A stretch of DNA of 64,000 nt from Thalassotalea_H sp040779345 (GCA_040779345.1 JBFONU010000001.1:310001-374000), one strand, 5' to 3'; shown: positions 1 to 9,440, counted from the stretch's first letter. Translations and numbers: made by a program. Notes: generated by a model not told the origin, from the sequence alone.

Positions 1-743
1 TGGATAAGATGCTCTATATCGCCATGAGTGGCGCGAAGCAAAACATGAGATCATTAGCAATAAATGCCAATAACTTAGCGAATGCTAAGACAACGGGATT
101 TAAAGCAGACTTAGCGCAAGCTCGTTCAATGCAAGCTTTTGGTGAAGGTTTACCATCGCGTGTTTTTGCCATGACTGAAAAATCTAGCCAAAACTTTGAC
201 AGTGGTGCACTTCTTACTACAGGTCGCGATTTAGATATCGCTATTCAAGGTCATGGCATGATCGCCGTACAAGCAAGAGATGGTCGAGAAGCTTATACCC
301 GTGATGGACATTTAACCTTAACCGAAGAAGGTAACTTGCAAACACCGAATGGCGATTTAGTGCTAGGTGATGGCGGTCCGTTATTTTTGCCTTTACCAGT
401 CAATAATATTGAGATCACAAAAGACGGCACGATAATGGTTCAGCCTGCAGGTGCACCAAGTACGGTGCAAGAAGAGGTTGGCAAAATTAAATTAGTTAAC
501 CCTGAAACTCGTAATTTAGTGCGTGGCAATGATGGTTTATTTAGAGGCGGTAATGGAAACGACGAAGCTGCTGATATAAGTGTTGTTGTACAAAGTGGCA
601 CATTAGAGTCAAGTAATGTTAACCCTGTTGGCGAAATGACAGAAATGATTTCAATACAACGTCAATTTGAAATGCAATTGAAACTTATGAAAACCGCTGA
701 AGAAATCGATTCAGCAAGCGCATCGTTATTGCGTGCTTTCTAA
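1..743 (+). CDS. flgF: Flagellar proximal/distal rod protein FlgF (lacks first base in window)
   Basis: FlgF is a rod subunit of the flagellar basal body, exported by the flagellar type III system. The reading frame is open from base 1: reading tg-GAT-AAG-ATG, one A before the window would give a start MDKMLYIAMSGAK, the usual FlgF N-terminus. The ATG at 9 is therefore internal and only the first base of the gene is missing. The N-terminal rod signature (ANNLANAKTTGFKAD, about residues 20-35) and the C-terminal helix (VNPVGEMTEMISIQRQFEMQ) shared by rod, hook and HAP proteins are both present, so the protein is complete apart from the edge. FlgG follows 29 bases later in the same operon. Confidence 0.96.
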   Translation, partial: DKMLYIAMSGAKQNMRSLAINANNLANAKTTGFKADLAQARSMQAFGEGLPSRVFAMTEKSSQNFDSGALLTTGRDLDIAIQGHGMIAVQARDGREAYTRDGHLTLTEEGNLQTPNGDLVLGDGGPLFLPLPVNNIEITKDGTIMVQPAGAPSTVQEEVGKIKLVNPETRNLVRGNDGLFRGGNGNDEAADISVVVQSGTLESSNVNPVGEMTEMISIQRQFEMQLKLMKTAEEIDSASASLLRAF

Positions 744-772
744 TTATATTAAGACAGTTATTGAGGTGACTT

Positions 773-1561
773 ATGAACCCAGCATTATGGATCAGTAAAA
801 CAGGATTAGACGCGCAAACAAAAGATATTGCGGTTATATCCAATAACTTAGCGAATGCCAGTACCGTAGGTTTTAAAAAAAGCAGAGCCGTTTTTGAAGA
901 TTTACTTTATCAAACTATTAATCAACCCGGTGGACGTTCAGCACAAGATACAGAAATGCCATCAGGTTTAATGCTTGGTGCTGGTGCTAAAGTTGTGGCG
1001 ACACAAAAGGTACATACCCAAGGGGATATGATCACCACTGACAATGCCCTTGATTTAATGATCCAAGGTGAAGGTTTTTTTCAAGTACAAATGCCTGATG
1101 GCTCTTTGTCTTATTCAAGAAATGGTCAATTTACCATGGATGAAGAAGGCAATATGGTGACCCCAGGAGCGGGTTATTTAGTTCAGCCGCAAGTCACTAT
1201 TCCGCCTGATGCTTTAAGTATTATTGTGTCTCAAGATGGTGAAGTATCAGTCACTTTACAAGGTCAGGCAGAGCCAGCCGTTGTTGGGCAGTTAAACACA
1301 GTTAATTTTGTCAATCCAACGGGCTTAGAGCCAATAGGTCAAAATTTATATGTCGAAACCTCTGTAAGTGGTGCTCCTCAAGAAGGTGTACCCGGTTTAG
1401 AAGGCTTCGGTATGGTGGTGCAAGGGGCTTTAGAAACCTCAAACGTAAATACCACTGAAGAGCTGGTAAATTTGATTGAAAGCCAACGAGTTTATGAAAT
1501 GAACTCGAAAGTGATTTCAGCTGTTGATCAAATGCTTAGTTATATTAATCAACAACTATAA
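773..1561 (+). CDS. flgG: Flagellar distal rod protein FlgG
   Basis: FlgG builds the distal rod of the basal body. The 262-residue length is normal for the family. The N-terminal motif (ISNNLANASTVGFKKSRAVFEDLLYQ, shown here in part: NNLANASTVGFKK) and the C-terminal motif (LETSNVNTTEELVNLIESQR) are classic FlgG. A GAGGTGA ribosome binding site lies just before the ATG. It sits between flgF and flgH in the ring-rod operon, with gaps below 30 bases on both sides, so it is surely cotranscribed. Confidence 0.98.
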   Translation: MNPALWISKTGLDAQTKDIAVISNNLANASTVGFKKSRAVFEDLLYQTINQPGGRSAQDTEMPSGLMLGAGAKVVATQKVHTQGDMITTDNALDLMIQGEGFFQVQMPDGSLSYSRNGQFTMDEEGNMVTPGAGYLVQPQVTIPPDALSIIVSQDGEVSVTLQGQAEPAVVGQLNTVNFVNPTGLEPIGQNLYVETSVSGAPQEGVPGLEGFGMVVQGALETSNVNTTEELVNLIESQRVYEMNSKVISAVDQMLSYINQQL

Positions 1562-1578
1562 AGGTTAAGGGGCGTCAT

Positions 1579-2262
1579 ATGAAAAAGGCAATAGTCATAT
1601 TATGTGCATGGATGACGTTAGCGGGTTGTGCCAGTATTGAACAGGCGAGAACATTACCCGATGATCCTGATTTTGCACCGATCCTTCCTGAAATGGAAGA
1701 AACTCCCATTGTTCCTACAGGCTCATTATTTAAAGCTAATTATGTGAATAATATTTACTCTGACTCTAAAGCTCATCGCGTTGGCGATATTATTTCAGTG
1801 ATATTGAGTGAAAGTACACAAGCCAATAAAAATGCTAAAACAGAGTTGAAAAAAGCGAATAGTGCATTACTTGACCCTGTTACTGGCTTTGGTGCTGTAC
1901 CTATTAAGATTAACAATGATGCTATTCAATTTGGTTTAAACCAAACGTCTGACTTTAAAGGCGACTCTAAATCTAATCAAGGCAACAGCTTAAGTGGCAA
2001 TATCTCAGTTCATGTCTTGAGAGTATTACCTAATGGTAACCTAATGATACGTGGTGAAAAGTGGATGTCGTTAAATAATGGTGATGAGTATATTCGCTTA
2101 ACAGGCATTATACGTGCACAAGATATTAGCTCCGGTAATACCATTGTTTCTTCAAAAGTTGCCAATGCGCGTATCCAGTATGCCGGTACTGGTGCTTTTG
2201 CCGAGGTACAAGAGCAAGGTTGGTTATCTAAATTCTTTAGTAGCTCTTGGTGGCCGTTATAA
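1579..2262 (+). CDS. flgH: Flagellar L-ring lipoprotein FlgH
   Basis: FlgH forms the outer-membrane L ring around the rod. The sequence starts with a lipoprotein signal peptide ending in the lipobox LAGC, so Cys17 is the predicted lipidated residue. The rest contains the family motifs GSLFKANYVNNIYSDSKAHRVGD near residue 50 (positively recognisable core: YSDSKAHRVGDI) and VLPNGNLMIRGEKWM. At 227 residues it is of usual length. It lies 17 bases after flgG and 25 bases before the preferred flgI start. Confidence 0.98.
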   Translation: MKKAIVILCAWMTLAGCASIEQARTLPDDPDFAPILPEMEETPIVPTGSLFKANYVNNIYSDSKAHRVGDIISVILSESTQANKNAKTELKKANSALLDPVTGFGAVPIKINNDAIQFGLNQTSDFKGDSKSNQGNSLSGNISVHVLRVLPNGNLMIRGEKWMSLNNGDEYIRLTGIIRAQDISSGNTIVSSKVANARIQYAGTGAFAEVQEQGWLSKFFSSSWWPL

Positions 2263-2287
2263 ATACTCACTATAGGTGGATACGAAT

Positions 2288-3403
2288 ATGAAAGTTGTTA
2301 TTCAAATAATAGGTATTTTGGTGATGTTTTTATCAAGTTCCTTAGTTAACGCTCAACGAATAAAAGATCTTACTGATGTTGCGGGTGTTCGTCCTAACCA
2401 ACTTATTGGCTATGGTTTAATCGTTGGTTTGCCAGGAACAGGTGAACAAAGCCCTTTTACGGAACAAAGTTTCAAAACTATGTTAAGTAACTTTGGGATA
2501 ACCATGCCAGCAAACTTGAAACCAAAAATCAAAAATGTTGCCGCGGTTGCTGTACATGCTGAATTACCCGCTTTTGCCAAGCCAGGTCAAACGATTGATA
2601 TTACTGTTTCTTCTATGGGCAGTGCACAAAGTTTACGTGGTGGCACGCTGCTGCAAACTGTTTTAATGGGCATCGATGGAAATGCTTATGCTGTTGCTCA
2701 AGGAAGTTTGGTTGTTAGTGGCTTAGGTGCCGAAGGGCTTGATGGCTCAAAAGTTATTGTCAATACCCCAACTGTCGGCCGTATCGCTAATGGAGCAATA
2801 GTTGAACGTGAGGTGCAATCTCCTTTTGCTACAGGAGATCATATTACCTTTAACTTACGTAATTCAGACTTTAGTACGGCGAAGAACTTAGAGAAAGCGA
2901 TTAATAGTGAATTTGCCAATCCAAATGATCCTTCTACTTTTATCGCTAGAGCGATTGATGCGACTTCAGTACAAGTTTCAGCGCCAAGAGATGCCAGTCA
3001 ACGGGTGAGCTTTTTAGCCGTATTAGAGAATATTGAATTTGAACCAGACTCGCCTTCTGCCAAAGTGATTGTTAATTCAAGAACGGGGACGATTGTTATC
3101 GGCTCAGATGTAAGGTTATTGCCAGCAGCGATAACCCATGGCGGTATTACCGTTACGATTAATGAAATTCAAGATGTTACACAGCCTGATGCTTTTGCCG
3201 ATGGCGAAACAGCTATCACAAACCAGTCAATTATCGATGTTGATCAAAGTGATAATAGAATGTTTGTGTTCGATCCTGGTATTACTTTAGATACTTTAGT
3301 CAGAGCTATTAATAATGTCGGAGCAGGGCCAGGTGATGTTATGGCCATTCTTGAAGCGTTAGAGCAAGCGGGCGCACTAAGAGGAGAACTGATCATTATT
3401 TAA
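2288..3403 (+). CDS. flgI: Flagellar P-ring protein FlgI
   Basis: FlgI is the periplasmic P-ring protein. A Sec signal peptide spans about residues 1-22 (cleavage after SSLVNA), and the mature protein begins with the family signature RIKDLTDVAGVRPNQLIGYG. The start at 2288 is chosen over an in-frame GTG at 2276 because AGGTGGA at 2274-2280 is then a correctly spaced ribosome binding site; the GTG lies inside that site. From 2288 the protein has 371 residues, normal for FlgI. It follows flgH and precedes flgJ. Confidence 0.97.
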   Translation: MKVVIQIIGILVMFLSSSLVNAQRIKDLTDVAGVRPNQLIGYGLIVGLPGTGEQSPFTEQSFKTMLSNFGITMPANLKPKIKNVAAVAVHAELPAFAKPGQTIDITVSSMGSAQSLRGGTLLQTVLMGIDGNAYAVAQGSLVVSGLGAEGLDGSKVIVNTPTVGRIANGAIVEREVQSPFATGDHITFNLRNSDFSTAKNLEKAINSEFANPNDPSTFIARAIDATSVQVSAPRDASQRVSFLAVLENIEFEPDSPSAKVIVNSRTGTIVIGSDVRLLPAAITHGGITVTINEIQDVTQPDAFADGETAITNQSIIDVDQSDNRMFVFDPGITLDTLVRAINNVGAGPGDVMAILEALEQAGALRGELIII

Positions 3404-3418
3404 TGATCAGGCAAACTT

Positions 3419-4387
3419 ATGACGACTAAACTTGGTGATGCACAAAACTTTTTAGATATTAATGGCTTAAACAGTATTCGACAGCAATCCAATGCGGATG
3501 ATAAAGCCTCTAAAAAAGCCGCATTAGAAACAGCGGCAAAACAGTTTGAAGCGATCTTTATGCAAATGCTGATGAAAAGCATGCGTAAAGCCCAAGAAGT
3601 ATTAGAGTCAGATAGCCCATTTAATTCAGAATCGACAAAATTTTATCGTGATATGCATGATCAACAAATGTCACTTGAGTTATCTAACAATGGTTCATTG
3701 GGTTTATCTGAGTTAATTGTCCGCCAACTAGGGGGGGATAGTGAAAACTTCACACCTCAAAGTCAGTTTAAAGCGAATGTTTTTCAAGGCGCTGATAAAA
3801 GTCAGTTGACGGATAAATCCAATGATTTACTTCAACCTCAACGACGTCAATTTCCTGACTATGTAAGCAAAGCCAATGTTGATACATCGTCAAATACCGC
3901 AATTGATCATAGCGATTTTAAGCAACCTCAGGATTTTATTTCTGCGCTAACGGAGCCAGCCAAACTGGTTGAGAAAAAGCTGAATATTCCCTTTGAAGTC
4001 GTTATTGCTCAAGCGGCCTTAGAAACCGGCTGGGGTCAGAAAGTGATCAAAACTGAACAAGGTAATAGCTCGAATAACTTGTTTAATATCAAGGCAGACT
4101 CACGTTGGTCTGGCGATAAAACCCACAAAGAAACATTAGAATACCAACAAGGCGCTATGGTGAAGAAGCGGGAACCTTTCCGTGTCTACCAAAACATTGG
4201 TGAAAGTATTAATGACTATATTAATTTCCTTTCTAAAAGTGAACGTTATCAAGATGCTCTAAAACAAACTGGTAATGTGGAACAATTCCTGCATAACTTA
4301 CAAGGCGCTGGTTATGCAACTGATCCCAACTATGCAAACAAAATTATGGGAACTCTTCGAACGGTAACTAGCTTAATTAAAAAGTAG
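3419..4387 (+). CDS. flgJ: FlgJ: rod-cap/peptidoglycan hydrolase (glucosaminidase)
   Basis: FlgJ caps the growing rod and cuts peptidoglycan so that the rod can cross the wall. The N-terminal rod-binding part (about residues 20-100) carries KQFEAIFMQMLMKSMR, and the C-terminal part (about 165-320) is a glucosaminidase domain with AQAALETGWGQK. Glu202 in that motif is the probable catalytic acid. The 322-residue two-domain form is typical of gammaproteobacteria. It is 15 bases after flgI. The final 55-base gap to flgK shows no clear promoter. Confidence 0.97.
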   Translation: MTTKLGDAQNFLDINGLNSIRQQSNADDKASKKAALETAAKQFEAIFMQMLMKSMRKAQEVLESDSPFNSESTKFYRDMHDQQMSLELSNNGSLGLSELIVRQLGGDSENFTPQSQFKANVFQGADKSQLTDKSNDLLQPQRRQFPDYVSKANVDTSSNTAIDHSDFKQPQDFISALTEPAKLVEKKLNIPFEVVIAQAALETGWGQKVIKTEQGNSSNNLFNIKADSRWSGDKTHKETLEYQQGAMVKKREPFRVYQNIGESINDYINFLSKSERYQDALKQTGNVEQFLHNLQGAGYATDPNYANKIMGTLRTVTSLIKK

Positions 4388-4442
4388 CGAATAGAAAATA
4401 TTCGATTTAATAAGTGATGAAACCCTTTTAGGAGTATCAATT

Positions 4443-6464
4443 ATGGCGGTAAGTTTATTTCAAACTGGAGTAAGTGGTTTATTAGCTGCTCAGCAACAGT
4501 TGTCAACTACTGGTCATAACATTTCCAATGTTAATACCGAAGGTTATAACCGCCAAAGAGCAGAGCAAAATGCTACGATTGGTGTGGCAAGTGGTGGTAA
4601 TTACTTTGGCACTGGCACCTATGTTGAAAATGTAACTCGTATTTATAATCAATTTTCCTATAAAGAGCAGTTATTTTCTCAAAGCAATTTAGGTTATGCA
4701 GATACTCTTCATCGAGATTTGAATCAATTAAATGAAGTGATGAGCTTTTCAGGCAGCGCTGTTGCAAGTTCAATTGATAAACTTTATCAAACAGTTAACA
4801 GCATTTCTGATAATCCAAATGATCAAGGACTCAGAAGTATTGCCCTAAGCCAAGCAGGGATTCTAGCAAGGGATTTTCAATCACTAAATGAAAATTTTGA
4901 TCAAATTGAAAAATCAGTTAATGGAGAAATTGAGGTAATTGCCAGCCAAATATCAAAGATATCCTTAGAAATAGCCAAAATTAATGATCAAATTCTACAA
5001 AATAAAAGTTTTTCTGATGCTGGTCAGCCTAATGATTTACTCGACCGAAGAGATCAATTAATTACCGAACTTGGCGAATACACTTCTGTCAATACAGTGC
5101 AAGATGCAAATGGTGTTATGACGGTTATTATTGGAAACGGAGCGACTTTGGTTGCGGGTATTACCCCTTTAACCGCCTCAGTTCGAGCCGGTGATCCAGA
5201 CCCTTTGAAAACAGAAATTGAACTCGTCAGTAATAATAGCTCTTTCTCATTAAGTGGTGTGTCCATGGGCGGGGCATTAGCCGCAAAAATTGAATTTAGA
5301 GATGAACACTTAGCTCAGACTCGCAGTGCGATAAATCGACTAGCAATGGGAATTTCAAGCACATTTAATACGGTACAAAGCGAAGGTTTAGATTTAAATC
5401 AGCAACAGGGCTTAAATATTTTTACCGATATTAACACTACAACTTTGATGCAAGGGCGAGTTGGTATTCCTTCAGATAATACCGGGACAGTTGCAGCGAG
5501 TGTTCGAGTGGATGATATTTCACTTATTCCTCTTGATGAATATGAAGTTGAATGGGATGGTGCTAACTACAATATGATGAACCTTAATACAGGTTCAATC
5601 CAAACTTTAGTGCTAACTCCTCCAAATGAATACGATACAGGTTTAGGTTTTTCGTTGGTGATAGATTCAGGTGTACCAGCCGCTGGGGATAAATTTAATA
5701 TCCGCCCTTCAGAAAATAGTGCATCATTTATGGCCGTTACTTTGCGCGATGAAAATGGTATCGCAGCGAGTACATCAATCGAAACCACCGCATCAACTAA
5801 TAATATCAGTTCAGGTGGACTAAATATTATTACGATGGATAACCCAGTTGCCGCAAGAAACTTCACTAGTGTCACTAATACAGGCTTACTAGTGGATGTC
5901 TATGAAAGTGCGCCAGGAACATATTCATATCGTATTTATGATGGAAATCCAGCTACGCCACCACCAACGCCGCCATCAGTGGTTGGTGCAATAACGTCAG
6001 GAACTTTTACGGCAGGTAATACAGCGGTTATTGACTTACCGCCACTGCCAGCAGCAATGGCTTTTCAAATAGAAATAAGTGGTGATCCTGTTGGACAAGG
6101 ACCTTTAGCTCCTGAGGAATACTCTATTAATGATGCCTTTGGTGTAGGTAATGGTGCGAATGCAGGCTTTATGGCACTAACGCAAGAAAAAGGGATCATT
6201 AACGGGAATCAGCAAACCTTTGGGCAAAGTATGGGGGTTGCTACTGCTGATGTAGGATCTAATGCAAAATCAGCAGAGTTAGTTTCTAATACTGCTGAGG
6301 CTATGTTTACTCAAGCATTCAATCGCAATCAAGCGACATCTGGAGTTAACTTAGATGAAGAGGCTGCCAATATGCTGAAATATCAACAAGCATACCAAGC
6401 ATCATCAAAAATAATTTCTGTCGCAACAACTATTTTTGACACTTTATTAGCAGCAGCAAGGTAG
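4443..6464 (+). CDS. flgK: Hook-filament junction protein FlgK (HAP1)
   Basis: FlgK joins hook and filament. The N-terminus (FQTGVSGLLAAQQQLSTTGH, then NISNVNTEGYNRQR) and C-terminus (SGVNLDEEAANMLKYQQAYQ) are the family's coiled-coil D0/D1 ends. At 673 residues it is longer than the about 550 residues of enteric FlgK; the extra length lies in the variable middle domain. This is usual in marine gammaproteobacteria. GGAG sits 8 bases before the ATG. FlgL starts 9 bases after its stop. Confidence 0.97.
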   Translation: MAVSLFQTGVSGLLAAQQQLSTTGHNISNVNTEGYNRQRAEQNATIGVASGGNYFGTGTYVENVTRIYNQFSYKEQLFSQSNLGYADTLHRDLNQLNEVMSFSGSAVASSIDKLYQTVNSISDNPNDQGLRSIALSQAGILARDFQSLNENFDQIEKSVNGEIEVIASQISKISLEIAKINDQILQNKSFSDAGQPNDLLDRRDQLITELGEYTSVNTVQDANGVMTVIIGNGATLVAGITPLTASVRAGDPDPLKTEIELVSNNSSFSLSGVSMGGALAAKIEFRDEHLAQTRSAINRLAMGISSTFNTVQSEGLDLNQQQGLNIFTDINTTTLMQGRVGIPSDNTGTVAASVRVDDISLIPLDEYEVEWDGANYNMMNLNTGSIQTLVLTPPNEYDTGLGFSLVIDSGVPAAGDKFNIRPSENSASFMAVTLRDENGIAASTSIETTASTNNISSGGLNIITMDNPVAARNFTSVTNTGLLVDVYESAPGTYSYRIYDGNPATPPPTPPSVVGAITSGTFTAGNTAVIDLPPLPAAMAFQIEISGDPVGQGPLAPEEYSINDAFGVGNGANAGFMALTQEKGIINGNQQTFGQSMGVATADVGSNAKSAELVSNTAEAMFTQAFNRNQATSGVNLDEEAANMLKYQQAYQASSKIISVATTIFDTLLAAAR

Positions 6465-6473
6465 GAGTAGTAT

Positions 6474-7688
6474 ATGCGCGTTTCAACGTCACAATTTTAT
6501 TATCAGAATGCTTTGCAAATGAGTAATAAAGAGTCAGGATTAAATGATCAAGCAAAATATCTTAGTAGTGGAAAAAGGGTCTTAACAGCTAAAGATGATG
6601 CTGTCCAATTTAGTACGCTGACTGGTTATAAAGAACAATTAGCTGCCGTTGATAAGTATCAACGAAACATTACGCAAGCAACTAACAGAAATAGTTTACA
6701 AGAAGTTTCTTTTGCACAAGCTGAAGATGTTATGCAAGAAGTTAAGAGAATGATGATTCAAGCCAATAATGGTGCATTAAGTAAATCGGAGCGTGCGGTT
6801 ATTGCGGCACAAACAAAGTTTGCTTTGAATCAGATGCTGGATATAGCGAATACAAAAGATGAAAGTGGTGGTTATATTTTTTCAGGCTACCAAACGGATA
6901 AAACACCTTTTACTTTACAGCTCGATAACACCGTTATTTACGCTGGTGATTCGGGGGTTAGAGATCTACAGGTTGGAAAAAACTTATCTGTAGCGACAAA
7001 TCAGCCAGGTGATGTCGCATTTTTAAAAGCGCCAAATCCGGTAGGTGATTTTTCTGCTGTTTATCAAACCAATATGGGGGGAGTTACACTCAATAAAGCT
7101 CAAATTATTAACCCTTCTACTTATGACAGCATAACAAATCCACCTAATTACAGGTTTGATTTTGCGGATACTACAGCAGATGGTAACGTTAATGAGGTGA
7201 CTATTACAGATAGTGCATCGAATACATTATTAGTTATTAATCCCTATAGTACGGGACAAATTATGAACTTTAATGGTTTAGAAGTGCAGTTTAATGGTAC
7301 CCCATTACCTGGCGACCAAATAGATATTGCGCCTAAAGAAAATATTAGTATTTTTGACACAATAAAAAATGCTATCGATTGGATAAAAAATCCGACCAAT
7401 GCCGCCCAATCAACAGCGGAATACAATGATGTTTTAAGTCAAATCAATGAATCATTAAATTACATGAGTAGCCAAAGGGCGGAAATGGGCATACGATTAC
7501 AATTGACTGCTAATCAGGAAAGTAATCATGCCGATACACACTTATATTTATCTCAAGGGGCGTCAGCGATCGAAGATTTAGATTATGCGAAAGCGGTATC
7601 TGATTTTGAGCAAGCACAGGTTGCATTGCAAATATCACAACAGACATTTATTCAAGTTAAAGACTTATCATTGTTTAATTATATTTAG
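6474..7688 (+). CDS. flgL: Hook-filament junction protein FlgL (HAP3)
   Basis: FlgL is the second junction protein, placed between FlgK and flagellin. The N-terminus (MRVSTSQFYYQNALQMSNKE, then LSSGKRVLTAKDDAVQFS) resembles the flagellin D0/D1 region and the C-terminal part (SYAKAVSDFEQAQVALQIS-like stretch near residues 365-385) completes it. The length of 404 residues is normal. It is the last gene of the flg run; the next 577 bases are non-coding and lead to the first flagellin gene. Confidence 0.96.
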   Translation: MRVSTSQFYYQNALQMSNKESGLNDQAKYLSSGKRVLTAKDDAVQFSTLTGYKEQLAAVDKYQRNITQATNRNSLQEVSFAQAEDVMQEVKRMMIQANNGALSKSERAVIAAQTKFALNQMLDIANTKDESGGYIFSGYQTDKTPFTLQLDNTVIYAGDSGVRDLQVGKNLSVATNQPGDVAFLKAPNPVGDFSAVYQTNMGGVTLNKAQIINPSTYDSITNPPNYRFDFADTTADGNVNEVTITDSASNTLLVINPYSTGQIMNFNGLEVQFNGTPLPGDQIDIAPKENISIFDTIKNAIDWIKNPTNAAQSTAEYNDVLSQINESLNYMSSQRAEMGIRLQLTANQESNHADTHLYLSQGASAIEDLDYAKAVSDFEQAQVALQISQQTFIQVKDLSLFNYI

Positions 7689-7970
7689 TATAAATTGCAA
7701 GGTTATATTCTTTACAGAAGTTTTTTGTATTTATTGAGCGCTTCTTTACTTTTAAGTAAGGGAGTTAATTAATAATCACTTTTTAAAGTAAAGTTATTTT
7801 ATAGCGGATATATACTTTTTTATCTTACTATCGAATATTGTAGCCACATAAAAATCGTTTAATGTTTATATTCACTTAAACATTTATATGTTTTCAATCT
7901 CCCTTCATGCTAAAAAATTCCTTTTTAGCTATTAAAATCGTTAAAAATTAAAATTTATAAATATTTTTCC

Positions 7971-7997
7971 TAAAGATTTAAGATTCCTTGTCGATAT
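7971..7997 (+). promoter_or_regulatory. Sigma-28 (FliA) promoter for first flagellin gene
   Basis: TAAAGATT at 7971-7978, an 11-base spacer, then GTCGATAT at 7990-7997. The known consensus is TAAAGTTT-N11-GCCGATAA; both half sites differ at one or two positions and the spacing is exact. Transcription would start near 8004, leaving a leader of roughly 260 nt before the ATG at 8266. Confidence 0.8.
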
Positions 7998-8082
7998 CGT
8001 TAGTAAGCTTGATAAAAGCTTGATTTGAAAATTTTTAATAGCAACTAGAAAAGGTAGTCATGTATTTATTGTTTGTTTAAAA

Positions 8083-8113
8083 ATTTATTTTATTTCCACA
8101 GAATAAAATAAAT
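8083..8113 (+). repeat. Perfect 12-bp inverted repeat in flagellin leader
   Basis: Arms ATTTATTTTATT (8083-8094) and AATAAAATAAAT (8102-8113) are fully complementary around a 7-base loop (TCCACAG). It lies inside the predicted long 5' leader of the first flagellin mRNA, so it would form an A/U hairpin in RNA. It may affect mRNA stability or translation; that role is inference. Confidence 0.75.
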
Positions 8114-8265
8114 CACTTTAAATAAGTATATGTTTTTTGAAATAGACACTTTAATTTTTCATCTAACGCTTAAATATATTGCTTTTCTAATCGTTAAAGT
8201 TTTCGAAGTATCACTTAAAAGATACTGTTCTTTTAAGACTAACCAATAGCATAGGAGAATTAGTC

Positions 8266-9177
8266 ATGGCTTTATTCGTCAATACTAATGTATCGAGCAT
8301 TAATGCTCAAAGACAATTAAGTAAATCAGGTAACGATTTAGATACCGCTTTTCAACGTTTATCTTCAGGGTTAAGAATCAATAGCGCGAAAGATGATGCG
8401 GCAGGTTTACAAATTTCAGACAGATTAACAGGTCAAATAAATGGTCTAACTCAGGGTAATCGAAATGCAAATGATGGTATTTCATTAGCTCAAACTGCTG
8501 AGGGTGCGTTAGATGAAATGACCAATATGTTCCAACGTATTAGAACGTTAGCAGCGCAAGCAGCGAATGGCTCAAATACTACTGGTGATCGTGCTGCACT
8601 TCAATTAGAAATGCGTGAACTTGGTGAAGAGATCAACCGTGTAGCTGTAGATACTACTTTTGGTGGTTCAAATTTACTGGATGGTTCTTATTCAGCCGAA
8701 TTCCAAGTAGGTGCTGATGCAAATCAAGTCATTAGTATGACAATGACTGCCGTTGCCGCTTCTTCTGGTGGTACGGTTTCTTTAGCTAATTTTTCGGTGA
8801 GTGGTTTAGCCGCTGCGGCTTCTCAAGTTAGTGGTACAGGCTCAGGTGCAACAACGGCATTTGCTGCAGCAAGTCAGCTTTCGTTTACCTCGATTGCTGA
8901 AGCACAAGATATATTAGCTTCTGTTGACGCTATGATAGGGACTATTGATGCGAAACGTGCAGAGTTAGGTGCGGTACAAAACCGTTTTAGTTCTACTATT
9001 CGTAACCAATCAAACGTTATTGAGAACTTATCTGCTGCTCGCTCTCGTATTAAGGATGCTGATTTTGCAACTGAGACAGCAAATCTAACGAGATCACAAA
9101 TATTACAGCAAGCAAGTAGTACTATATTAGCTCAAGCAAATCAACGTCCTCAAGCTGCTTTATCTTTACTTGGTTAA
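8266..9177 (+). CDS. fliC: Flagellin (copy 1)
   Basis: This is a filament subunit of 303 residues. The N-terminal D0/D1 region (MALFVNTNVSSINAQRQLSK, then LSSGLRINSAKDDAAGLQIS) and C-terminal region (ASSTILAQANQRPQAALSLLG) are canonical. There is almost no D2/D3 domain: only a Ser/Thr/Ala-rich middle (about residues 165-205) links the two halves, as in short Vibrio and Shewanella flagellins. Those Ser/Thr residues are the likely targets for the Maf glycosyltransferases encoded nearby. AGGAG precedes the ATG by 8 bases. A sigma-28 promoter upstream suggests late expression. Nucleotide blocks nearly identical to copies 2 and 3 suggest gene conversion. Confidence 0.97.
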   Translation: MALFVNTNVSSINAQRQLSKSGNDLDTAFQRLSSGLRINSAKDDAAGLQISDRLTGQINGLTQGNRNANDGISLAQTAEGALDEMTNMFQRIRTLAAQAANGSNTTGDRAALQLEMRELGEEINRVAVDTTFGGSNLLDGSYSAEFQVGADANQVISMTMTAVAASSGGTVSLANFSVSGLAAAASQVSGTGSGATTAFAAASQLSFTSIAEAQDILASVDAMIGTIDAKRAELGAVQNRFSSTIRNQSNVIENLSAARSRIKDADFATETANLTRSQILQQASSTILAQANQRPQAALSLLG

Positions 9178-9224
9178 TAGGATTTTCATCTCGTTTATTT
9201 TATTGGTTAGGATAACGGAGTAGG

Positions 9225-9257
9225 TTCATGTAAGTCACTAATAGCGATTTACATGAA
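9225..9257. repeat. Inverted repeat TTCATGTAA/TTACATGAA
   Basis: Perfect 9-bp arms at 9225-9233 and 9249-9257 around a 15-base loop, beginning 48 bases after the flagellin-1 stop codon. No T run follows, so it is not a typical intrinsic terminator. It could be a 3' end stabiliser or a protein-binding site. Confidence 0.7.
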
Positions 9258-9266
9258 TAATAAGAA

Positions 9267-9336
9267 GACTCTCGGGCATTTCATTCATTACATTTGATTA
9301 CAAATGAATATATAAAATGCTGAAATACCCGAGAGT
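9267..9336. repeat. Long imperfect hairpin with ACTCTCGGG arms
   Basis: ACTCTCGGGCATTTCA (from 9268) pairs with TGAAATACCCGAGAGT (9321-9336) at 15 of 16 positions. A second perfect stem, CATTTG-ATTA-CAAATG, lies inside at about 9291-9306. The single mismatch is C-A on the plus strand but a tolerated G-U pair in a minus-strand RNA. The GC-rich outer stem stands out in AT-rich DNA. It could be an mRNA 3' structure or a remnant of a small mobile repeat; the sequence does not decide. Confidence 0.7.
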
Positions 9337-9440
9337 TCCCGTTTAAAGTTAGCCAATTTAATCAACTTATATTTGTAAATCAAAGGATAAAAATAAGCAA
9401 TAACAGGAGGCGTTACTTGTTTACTTTAAATCCTCTAGTA

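Larger units (their letters stand above)
7689..8265. other. Intergenic spacer flgL to first flagellin (577 bp)
   Basis: This AT-rich stretch has no plausible gene. It holds a sigma-28 promoter (7971-7997), a direct repeat AAGCTTGAT at 8005-8013 and 8016-8024 next to the predicted transcription start, and a perfect 12-bp inverted repeat at 8083-8113 within the leader. The predicted leader of the flagellin mRNA is about 260 nt. No convincing terminator follows flgL; only a small TTACTT/AAGTAA element at 7746-7759. Confidence 0.8.

Noticed and set aside
2276..2287. GTG at 2276 as the start of flgI
   Set aside because: The GTG lies within the AGGTGGA ribosome binding site that serves the ATG at 2288, and the signal peptide begins properly at 2288.
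8195..8221. TAAAGTTT just before flagellin 1 as the sigma-28 promoter
   Set aside because: The -35 half is perfect but at N11 the -10 half reads CTTAAAAG, unlike GCCGATAA. The site at 7971 has both halves.
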